Assembly (NCBI GenBank): GCA_001938485.1
Contig: MQRK01248982.1
Coordinates: 4,783 to 68,782, forward strand
Reading direction: 5' to 3'
Source of the DNA: Girardia tigrina
Taxonomy: Eukaryota; Platyhelminthes; Tricladida; Dugesiidae
DNA: 64,000 nucleotides
A program made the translations under genes and the position numbers. The notes beneath the pieces were generated by a model. That model searched no databases. It worked only from the letters and a program-made list of their open reading frames with translations, and had not been told where the DNA came from. Shown piece after piece: positions 29,301-41,300 of this stretch; position 1 is the stretch's first letter, and every line of letters starts with the position of its first letter.

Positions 29301-32300
29301 CCTTTAAAATCCCACCAGACGGAAAGCATAACCTTCTTTTGGTGAATTTCTGCTTTTGGGATCGTTTTGTAGATGTATATATATATAGTATGGATCCTTA
29401 ATATTGGATCATTAAATGTAAAAATATGTTTTTTTAATGTGTTTATTAAATATTTTAAAATTAAAAATAATATAATTAAGAAAATCATTAAAGATTAAAT
29501 ACTTATTTAAAAATAAAAATTTTTTACAGCCATATATCAATTTATATATTTTAATAAAAAATGAAATAATTTTAAAATAATTTTTTTGTTTTAATGTAAA
29601 AATTATTTTATAAATTTAAAGTTTTAAAATTTATTAAATTTTAAAAGTTGAATCAAAAGAAAAATTTAATATATTAATTTTTGGCGAGATAATTGAATTA
29701 ACAAGAAATTTGTTTAAATATGTGAATTGTTGTTATAAATATACAGGGTGTTCCACAGGTTATTTTTTTATGTTAAATTGAAGTTTAGGGTCAATATATT
29801 GAGTATTGACTAATAACATTTTTTTCAAAAATCTAGAATCATATAACAACTTACGTAACAAAGTTTTTCAAAAGATTTTGGAAAAACAAGTTAAATAATG
29901 ACTCATTTATAGATTATTCAATTTTAAACAACTTTTTTGAAATAAACAAATGCTCTAAAATGAACAGTTACAAAGTTATTCAACAAATTATAAGTTTTAA
30001 AAATTTTGATTTATCGATATTGTTGGGGTTCCGAAAAATATAAATTAAATTTTTAAATCTAATAAAAAATTTAAAATAATTCGCTGGTTAAAATTAATAA
30101 TTTTTTGATTAATATAATAGTATTTTAATAAAATTTATAAAATATTTGTAAATATTTTGAGATTTGTTTTAGTTATTCAATTTTCAAGGTTAGGAAAAAC
30201 TAGTATATAAGCAATAGTTATTTCAGTTACAGACGCCCCATTTGATCACTCAAAAGAAATTTAACTTTAAATTATATGTGTGGTAAATTTGTTGTTTGAT
30301 TTCTTATATTATTATTTTTTAAACTAAAGAAATAATAGAAAAAGTTTTTTAGTATCCTGTAAAGGAGAAATTAAGCTTTAAATAAATTGTATATTGAGAA
30401 AGTAATAGTATCCTGTAAAGGAGAACATAAGTTTTAAATAAATCATTCTATCATCGCTCGAACTAAGAAGTTGTTGTAACTATTTGATCGAAGTGTGATC
30501 TTTGAATTTTAGCGTATTGATAGAGTTGAATTTATATTTGTACTTCAATTGTTGTTTGCAGAATAAATTATTATTAAAAGGTCTTGTTCATTCTTCATAT
30601 ATTATTGTTGGAAGAAACCTTTTCTTTCATTTGGAGTCAGATTAGTAGTTGAATATAAATAAAGAATAAAACGAGTTTTAATTGTAATACCCAACAATAT
30701 TTAAATTAATTTCATCGATTAAAACAATAAATCGATTAATTTGTGATTAAATTTTGATCCATAGAATCCATATTGTTTATTTAGTGTGTTTTAGTTTAGA
30801 CAGTGCTCAAGTTTCATCTTTATTCAGCGAAAATGAACCGATATTCTACAGAACAACGATGTTTTATGGTTTTATTTTATCGGGATACGAATTCACCATC
30901 AGAAGCGGTTATATTATTCAAGAAAAAGTTTGGAAATCACCACAATATAGATCCAAAGACATTTAAAAGGTTAGTAAAAGGTTTGTAAATTACATATTAT
31001 GCTGGTGTAAATTTAACTGAATCGCCCTGTATTTACATTGATATGTTTCTAACTTAATATTTATTAAAAATTATTCCAGAAAATTAGTCTCGCATTACAT
31101 TTTACAAAAGTTACATTTCAAAATAAAATTTTGACATGATAATCTTTTATTCACAATTAATTAGTTATAAATTATAATTATTTCTTTCATAAAAAGTCTT
31201 TATTTTTTATTTTTACATAAAAATGATTACAATTTCTTTTAATTAATTTTGATTGAATAATTGGAACAAGGAAAGTTTGTTAAAGAAACCATTTAATGAA
31301 ATAAAGGATTTTATCATAAAGTTTTTTGAGAAGAGTAAACTTATAATTAACTCTCTTCCTAATAATATCAAAACTTTTCAAGAAATCCGTCTTAAGTTTG
31401 TGTTAAAATGAAAAGATAACTTTAAATCTACCAATGAATTTAAAGTAAAGCTGTATTCTTTGTGAGGAATATTTGGTGTGTGGATGTTTTTGTGTAGTGT
31501 TTGCATGTTTAAATGTTGTATGTTGATTTGTGATTGTGCCTCTCCTAACCAGATGGATTATCAATATTTAATTTCTTATAATCTGAAACTAATTTATATA
31601 AATTTAGATTTAATATTCAAATTTTTAATTTTTATTATTACAACTTTTAAATAATTTTATTGATTTTATTTTTGTAAATTTTTAAATAATTAAAATCAAA
31701 TTTATGTTTAAAAATGACTATAAAAATATTTTATTTCAGCCAATAAAATTTAAATTAAATATTTTAAAATAAAGTGGTCTTCTCAAGTTAGTTCAGATTA
31801 TAATGGGAGATATTGAAAATTGATTGATGGATCTAAGTGAAAGCAATACTATTGATCATCATAAAGATGATAAAAAATGTGAATATAATAAATGTTCTGG
31901 CAAATGTGTGAGTTCTCTTAATAAATTTATATATATATATATATATATATATAAACTTATATAAACTTATATTTAAACAAGAATAAAAGTTTGATTTGAT
32001 CAAGGACGTTATCAGTGAACTGATCTAAGTTCAATGCTGATGGTAATATATAATTTATTTCTACCTAAATATTTTCGAGATTGAGTAGTTAATTGTTACA
32101 TTATTTTTCTAAAGTAGTTTTCGAATATCTGTTTTCTAGATGAGTGTCCGTTAAAACGACCTACAAACGACCGTGGGGAGGCAGTTACACAACCATGCCC
32201 AGAAACTACTTATATTGAAACCGATGGGGCAATAATTGATACACCTTTACCGAATATGACTGGGGATTATCCTAATGACAGTGATTCTTGTCATGATTCT

Positions 32301-35300
32301 GGCATTCATTCTAATGATAGATTGTCGGATAAAAATCTTAGTGACGATGAAATGGATTGCTCAGATGGAGAGAGTAGTGATGAATTCGTAGAAGTAGAAG
32401 GATTCAGACGACGTAAAGATAATGTAAGTCCTGAGAGATTGATTCGTGTGAATGGGAAAGTCAGATCCAGTGAAAGTCGATTGGACTCTGCTAATACATC
32501 GAGTGAGTATATATTTTTTAATACATAAAATTTTATATTTTAATATAAAAAGCGTTTAAATTTGAACTTTTTCGAAAAAATTTAATGATTATAAATTTAA
32601 TGAAATCAATGTAAAAGGATGTTTATCAGTAATTTCGAGACCAGATTTTATCTTAAATATTTTATTATAGTTTTTCAAATATTAGGCCATGAAAACCTAT
32701 TTGTTGTTTTACATTTATTTTGTTCAATGCAGTCTCTATGTTTCCCCTAGATACTGACCGGTGGTAGCAGTGAAGCAATTGTGTCGTTTATCGGTTATTT
32801 CGTACTGGGTGCATTTTATATTATTGTTCATACAAATCATCATTTTGATTAATTAAAATATTGTTAATGAATCAATCAAGTTCCAAACAAAATTCGTTTT
32901 CAAAGTGAATTTTTTTTATTCGTTTTAAATTCGACTGGGAAAAATATTTCGATTTCAAATATTAAATTCAGAAAATAAAATTATTCGGCTCACAAAATAT
33001 CAGATCGTTCTTAAAAATCAGTCGATATATGTAAATTCAATCGTCAAAGTAATAAACATAAATTCAATCTTAAAGATTGAGAATCGACAAAAAACAGTTA
33101 CTTCAAATTATGAGGGGTTAATTTAAATTTTCATCTCACCAGAATAATTTATTATTTTTTCAATTTAAAAGGTAAAATATTTTAATGTTAATATGCTTAT
33201 TAAATATTTTAAAATTAAAAATGATATAATAAAACAACTATTAAAAAATCAAATACGTATTTAAAAATAAAATATTTTTTAATGTGTTTTTAAATATTTT
33301 AAAAAATTAAAAATGATTAACAAAAGAAAATCATCAAAAAATAAATATCTATTTAAAAATAAAAAAATATTTTTTTAATGTGTCTATTAAATATCTTAAA
33401 ATTAAAAATGATAAGAAAACCATTAAATATTAAATATTTATTTATAAATAAAAATATTTTTACAGTCATAACAATTTATATATTTTAATATAAGTTATGA
33501 AACAATTTTAAATAAATTTTAAAATAAATTTTTAGTTTAATGTGAAATGTATTTAAATTTGCAAGATTTTGAAAATTGAATCGAAAAGAATTTAATAGAT
33601 TAATTTGTGGCGGGATAATTAAATTAACAGAAAAATTTTCTTAAATATGTGAATTGTTATTATATTAATATATTTTGATGTTAAAAAAATGAATTCAGAT
33701 ATTGATGTCTATGTAATATCTGAAATCAGATATTGATGTCAGATATTGATGACTATGTAACATTTGAATTTTTTATCATTGTCGTCGTATTGATGAAAGC
33801 AACGTATCATCGAATATTAAAAATATCGAATTATATTCCCGAATCGTTTTTGTTGTTGATTATTGGAACCATTTTCGGAGTGTTAGTTGAATTCATTTTT
33901 AAACGAGAAACTTATAACTTTGCCGTTTACGATAAGTTATTTGTTTCCTACAAAGAAGAGTGAATTATGCTCTCAATGGGCTTAGTACACTGATGATGAT
34001 TCACTGCGTAATCCTGATACTTCCGTCCGGTTCTTGGGGAAACTCAGGGATCGGGTAGAACACTTTTGGAAAAGATCAATCAATTTCTGAAATAGATATT
34101 TAACAGTTTTGTTTTAATTTGCATATTGAAAGTCTACTTTAATTATTCGGAAGAAATCGAAGAACTCTTTATTACTAAAGTTGTTTGTTTCCGGTGGTTG
34201 ATATTTCAATCGATAATTTTTTAACAGATTCTCCATCATCAATTGAAAATATAAAATATACAGAATCGTTTTTTTTAATCTAAAAAAGGCGACAGTTACA
34301 ATCATTCGAGATATTTCCATTTGATTCTCGAACATATGTCAATATTAAAGACAATATTATATAACGCTTCAGCTTACTCCTCTGTTAATTGTTTTCAGGT
34401 TGTTGCCACCCTTTGGGGATATCTTTTTATTTTTCCCTCAGATTAAAAATTTTCTATATCATTAAAACTGAGATTTTCTTAACAGAAAATCACTTCTTGC
34501 AACTGTTTGTAAATTTCGGTGCGGTCAATATTTCTTAGAAGAAACTTGATAACACTATTATACTTGATTCCAATAAAGTCCTGTTACACAACAAAATAGT
34601 TTTCTGTGATATATATAACTGTACATGTACTATCCACATCGTTGCATACAATATAATATGATAACATTGTGGTTGTTGATATACATTAAATTATAGAATA
34701 TTCTAAAGACTTAATTGACCACACAACACGACTGCTAGTTTAATTTAGAGGATTTTAACCACTTAACACTAGGCTACGAATTAACTCGTCAGATCTTTAT
34801 CGTACAAAAATGTTTTTATTTAAAAAATATTCGTATATTAAAAAATTAGAAATTTATATATATTATTGTTATTTTATTTTTATTCTCTATTTTAAATAAT
34901 AAAATTATGAAAAAAATATTTTTACTTGATGAAAATCCTGAAATTCACTGTTAAACATTATTTGAAACATACGTGGTACGATCCATAAGTCCTTAGACTC
35001 CACAAGAAAGCAATGTCCAATCAACTTTATTTTTTCAGAATCAGTAAATGACATCAAAGTAAATCATTTCTCAATGTATGAGCTGTGTACATCAACACAC
35101 TTGCACCAGAGAACAACAAGCTCAGAGAACGCATTTTTGTAAAAATTTGGAGGCGAAGAATTGAGAATATCAATGAATTTCACCTTGAGAACATCAACTG
35201 AATGAAAGTGGATATCTTTCAAATGTTTCTTTAGGTGTTCAAACAACACAAAATCACTTGAGGCTATGCCAGGGCTATAGGGGGGTGGGTGGGGAACCAA

Positions 35301-38300
35301 ATGAAAATCCCAGTCATCCACAGCAGTCAAAGTTGCTCGCAAAGTGTGAATGGGTGCATTGTCTTGAAGGAGCCACAAGGGATCCCTCTTGGCTTCCTAC
35401 GAGACTTTCTCATATCGCAAAGTAATTCAACATAATACTCACTATTCATTGTCAGTCCTTTCTCAAGGAAATCAATTTTAATAATGCCATAGGAATCCCA
35501 GAACACAGTCAGCATTGCTACTCGCTTGTGCGAGGTGCCACTTCGAAGTTTTTGGGGAGCACTTTCATAGGGGAAGCACCACTCAGAAGATTGACGCTTG
35601 CTCTCAGGCACATACCAGCTCACCAGGGTTTTATCTTGTGTAACGATGTTGTTGATGAAGCGATCACCATGAGTGCGAAGCAACTTCAAATTGTCAGTGC
35701 GACACTGCAATCGTTTGTCGCACATTTCACCGGATAGGAATCGCGGAACAAAACGTGAACACAGTTTACGAATTCAAAATGATTGCAGAATATCATTTGT
35801 AGAATGGTAGCTGATGGATAGACGCTGTGCAAGTTCACGGATGCGTATTCATCTGTCTTCCGACACGATCTTCATGCACAAATCACTTTTCCCGGGTAAA
35901 ATTTCACACGGTCTTCCTGATCTCTGAGCATCAAAAACGGATTGTCGGTCACGTTTAAAGTTTCTGATCCAATTATACACTGTTGCACGTGATCAGCACT
36001 GGTCACTGTAAGCTTCCTGCAACTGCTGCAAAATATTGCAGCTTTTAGTATTGCGCAGGAGCAGAAATTTTATCACGCTGCGATATTCGACGTTACTGTC
36101 CATGTCTACAGTAAAAAGTGAAATAATGGCTGTACGCACCACTCATACACACAGGTTGGATATGGTGAGTCATATCTGTAACCAATGATAGCTCATCTAT
36201 TTATAGTATCAACGGCATATACGTCATAATCTTATTTATCAACGATTCTAAGGACTTAGGAATCGCAACACGTAGAACGCATCCTAATATTCCAACAAGA
36301 TCTGATTACTTCTTTACTGAAGTACGAAGAACAAGGAAACTTTAAAAACATTCATTTCGTTTACAAGGTTCTTGAATTAAATACAGATTTCATTTCATTT
36401 TATACGGCTTTTGTCTTACAAAGAACGTTTTTAAAATTTTACAATGCAAACTTTACTTTTTTTCACGTTTTTTGTAATGTTTTTCGTAGAACGAATCTTC
36501 GGTGGAATAAGTCTAATTATCGTACAATTTATAATTTAATTTAAACAACAACAGCGTGACACTCGAGAGTACATGTATTTTTATAATTTATATTTTCATT
36601 ATTTTGGTTTATATTAATAATATTGACATGAAACATAATTTGTGTAATTGATGCAATAACTTGACATAATCTATTTTATCATTCTTTTTCAATTAAGGTG
36701 TAGCTACAAAGAAGATCTTCAGTGAAGTGGCTCGAATTGGTCATGACTTTGCCTTTGGGAAGACATCATCAGATTTGTTCGAAAGAATAGAAAATCAATT
36801 ACCAGTTGTTTTTACTTTGCAGGATGATGTCGGTGATACGTAAGCTTATGCCATATTTATATAAAATTTTTAGTTTGAATCATTTTATTTAAATTTGGCT
36901 ATTTTTTAAAAGAAATCTTAAGTATCTTTTTTAGATATTAGATGATAATAAATTTTTCACAAAGATTTCTCGACAGCTCTCCCGAATATTGATGATTTTA
37001 AAATATTTTGGCATAAATCCGGTATTAATTGTTCTGCATTCACCATCTGAATCGGTCTGAATTTATTGTCATAGTGAGTCATGTTGGTATGATTCTGCAT
37101 TTAAGAATCATTCAAATTAGAATTTTCAATCATGTCAAAAATGAAAATTTCCCAAGCAAAAGTCTTTGGTAAAATTCAAAAGGTGGAATTAGAAATAAAT
37201 TTATTAGATAATACAAAACCTGAAGTCAAATCATATAGTACATTATTAAAAGATGATGACTTAATTTATCAACAAAAAGAGAATTATCAAAGGTAGTGAC
37301 TGATTTCAGTGATGTTATAGCTACTCATGAAGTCGATTTTGGGGATGTACGAATAGTGGAACACGCTATCTTCACTACAAATGAAAGACCTATTAAGCAA
37401 AGAGTATATTTAGCTCCACCAAAGATACAAGAAGAGATAAAGAGACAAACCAAACTATTATTAGAGGAAAAGTCATAAGAGCAAGCACCTCACCATGGTC
37501 ATCATCAATTGTTCCTGTTAAGAAAAATGATGGAGAAATTCGCATGTGTATGGATTATTTGACACTAAATATCGTTACAAAAAGAATTATCTATCATCTA
37601 CCAAAAGTTCAAGAGATGTTCGATAAATTGGGGAATGCAAATATTGTACTAAGCTAGACTCAAATAAAGGTTTTTACCAAGTAAAAGTTAAAGATTCAGA
37701 TATTAAAAAAAGTGCATTTACTATTAGAGAAGAATTACAAAAGTTTATGAAATGCCATTCGAACTAAGTCACTTTTCAACGTACTATGAATGCAACTTTA
37801 AAGGACATGTTTTACGTGATAGTGTATATCTACGATGTAGTAATTAAATCAAAAACCTGTGAGCAACAAAAAGATACTATCGATGTATTTTAAAAACTGA
37901 AATATTGTTCTGCATTCACCACCTGAATCGGTCTGAATTCATTGTCATAGTGAGTCATGTTAGTATGATTCTGCATGCAAAGTAAAGTAATTGGCGATAA
38001 AGTAATGAATATTATGCAATGTCTTTTAATAGAAAGCAGAATCATACAAATTTGTATAATCTAATATACCGCAAAGTTATTTTAATAACCGCGTTTCAAA
38101 TTGTAATGATACAGCAGCTAAGCCAATTAAAAACTATGTCGAATTTTACTACTCACAGTATTTCATGGGCCATGTCTTCACATTATTGTGCCTTGTTTAC
38201 CTCACCTCAAGTTAAGATACATGAGAAATTCCTAGAATCAGATTCATTTAAAGAAATCCAATCCATAATCTATAAATTAGAAGGATCTATCAGGTCAAAT

Positions 38301-41300
38301 AAAGACATGAAAAAATAAAGACGAATTCACATATGGGCATTTGTGATATTTAGTGCTGTATTATTTTCGTTGAGTTCATTAATGATATGGCACATTATAA
38401 GTCAATATAAATATACAAACGAAACATACGGCTTTAAACTTATATCGTACTTTTGGAAATACCTGCCAGGAATGTTCGTGAATCTAACACAGGTGTTTTT
38501 AGTCGTAAGTGCATTGAGATTTTAAGTTTCACTGTAAGTTTTTGTTTTCACTTCTATATTTTGCAGATGGTCGAGTCAAATTGGTTAATCAAAAATTTGG
38601 TCGAATCTGGACTATCAAACTGACAAAGAAAAATCTAAAAATAATTTGATTCATTCTGTGAATTTTATGAAAAAATTTTTTCGTTAATTAAAAAAAAAAG
38701 AAATCGATGTATGTAAAATGTTTGGTTAGATCGATTGTGTACAAAATAATTTTGAAAATTAAAACTTTTGAATATCGAATTTGTTTTAAATTGAATAGAA
38801 AATAATTGTGACAATTTCAAATAATGAATTTTAAATTTACTACAATAGTTGATGTAAAGAATCTAAATTTCCATCATGGTATCGAACCGTGCTTGGGGTT
38901 AAATGGGCCCATTCATACGAGAAGTCGACAGCAATTACTCAAACGATTAGTCGAAATTCGCATTGATTTATTCCTCGTTCGCGGCTGTTCGGGAGGTGTT
39001 GTGAGTGGTTGTTTGCTTGGTCATTGTCTTGGAGGTGTGTTCGGGGAGTCGTGTTTCGGCGTTGGAGGTGTTACTGAATTGTCCGACAGAAGTGAACATC
39101 TGGGCCCATAGAGACGCCTTCGGACTCCAGGATACACAATACGCATTCGATTTCTGATTTGTAATATCGATTTTGTTTTCTTTCACACAACACAGTGAGT
39201 CCGTATCGTTCAAAACCATTAAAAACGACTCTTTCTAATTTGGATGCCACCGCAAATCGACCAACTGGCTCTCAGTATTCGGTTTCTATTCACAAAATCT
39301 CGATTTTCCACTCTCCAGCAGCGATCTCTCGACATGGAACAGCCCTACAGTCGCCAATCGACCATCATCGGTCACCAAAGCGACCAGCAGAATCGACTCA
39401 TTGCAATTGAACTCGATCCAGGCGACATTCAATTGGAATTTGATCGAGAAAATCAGATCGACACTCACGAGTTTGTCTTTCGAGTCGACCGATTCAACAC
39501 TCGCTCTCGTACGAGAAGATACAGCAGAAATTCACATCGTTGTTGGCGATCGACGCCAATAATCCGGCCCGACAATCGATTGCATTATATCGGATGTTTT
39601 TCGTGTATTTAGTCGATGACGGTTTTAATGGATGAAGCGTTTGAAAATTAACGTTTATCGAATTCGATTTGTCGTTAAATCTTTTGAATCTTTCACAGAA
39701 TATTTTAACCATTTCAATATCGATTTTTAAATTGATTGATTCACATTTCACTTTGTAAGAATTAATCGTGATGAGATAATTTTCTCTAAAAGCATTTTGC
39801 TTTCTATTTAAATCATTGTAAGTTTCATTCAACACCGACATTCTTTGATCATACAGAAACACTGCCGTTTATTTTATTTCTATTTAAATTTTGATTTAAA
39901 ATCGATTCGAGTTTAATAATATCGACGAGAAGAATAGGCACATCGAAAGTCGTATCATTCAATGTTTTTACAATTTCAATATTTGAGGTTTTTCTCAACA
40001 TCGCGATTAACACAATTCAGCTTCCAGAAAAGAAATTCACTTTTTAATCAATTCAAAACGTTATTAAGTCACGTATCGCATTTATTTTCATCAATCAAAT
40101 ACACACTCGTATTTACATGTATCTCAATTTGCTCCAACCAAACAAAACTCAAGGTCATAAAAAAAATCATTTTTCAATCTCAAAAAAATTAAAATATTAC
40201 AATTAAACTGGATTTTGTCCTTTTTAATTACAATTATCAAAAATTTTCCTTTATAAAAAAACCAATTACAAAATTTGATAAATATATATATATATATATA
40301 TATAATTTTTTTCTACCTTTAATTTTTAAATTTTAATAAAAATTAAATATATATATTTTCTCCTTTATCAATTCGTAACAGGAGGCTAATTGTCGGTTTT
40401 GCGCGATGGTAGTGCTATTTTTGGTGCGGTTAGCTACGATGAATTGACAAATAATTATGAAAAATTCATAAACACAAGTCAAGACTTCCCAATTTTTATG
40501 AAAATCGACTCCGAAAAAATATTTTTAGTTAACTTGAAACCTCAATTGACAATTGAAAATATCAAAGTAAAAATTCATAAAAGGAAAGAATTTCCACAAA
40601 CTCACAAAAATTGTGTATCAATGGAAAACTTTTACAAGATCAAAAGACAATAAATGAGAGTCGTGTAACTAAGAACGATACACTCTTCCTTCTGTTCGGC
40701 GTCAAAGGAGGCATGGAAATAGACGATGACGAATTGGACGAAAAAAATGTTCTCCCGAAGAAGTTCAAAGGGCAAATTAAATCTGATAAGAATTAAATTT
40801 GGACTCTTTATTGCCACCAGAAAAAATCAGTACAACAATTGATTTGTATAATCAATATTATAATGAAGTTATTAAAGATTACGAATCCATAGCAATTAAT
40901 GCTAAACGATTGAAATAGAAAGAATACAACTCATAAATTGAGAGAGCTGATAAAATTAGAAGAAGAAAAATGAAGAAATATTGACATTGCTTATCAAAAA
41001 TTCAAAAATAATTCAGGAAAAATCAAAGAGGATAATTAAATTTAGATGGTGGAAAAGAGAATTTTCATCAAATTCCAAGCAGTCGCCTTACGCACATTTT
41101 CCAGAAATGTGAGTACGATAAATGGATGAAGACCTTTGAAGCTTGTATTAACTCCTCAAAAATGTCTGAGGTAGCAATCAAATTATGCTTGATCAATGCT
41201 TTTCCAGTGAGATGATACCGAACAATCCGTTTATTATACTTACCATTCAAATTGGTCTTGAAAAAAATATCCGATAAATAAATGTTAGATAGAGTTGAGG

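Noticed and set aside
31830-31912. Charged open stretch ([17 protein letters not shown]) followed by a GTGAGT donor, considered as a Relish exon between NLS and linker
   Set aside because: The only acceptor gives phase 2 in and the donor phase 0 out, while both neighbours need phase 1; all three frames also stop just upstream. Direct joining of 28013 to 32140 fits.
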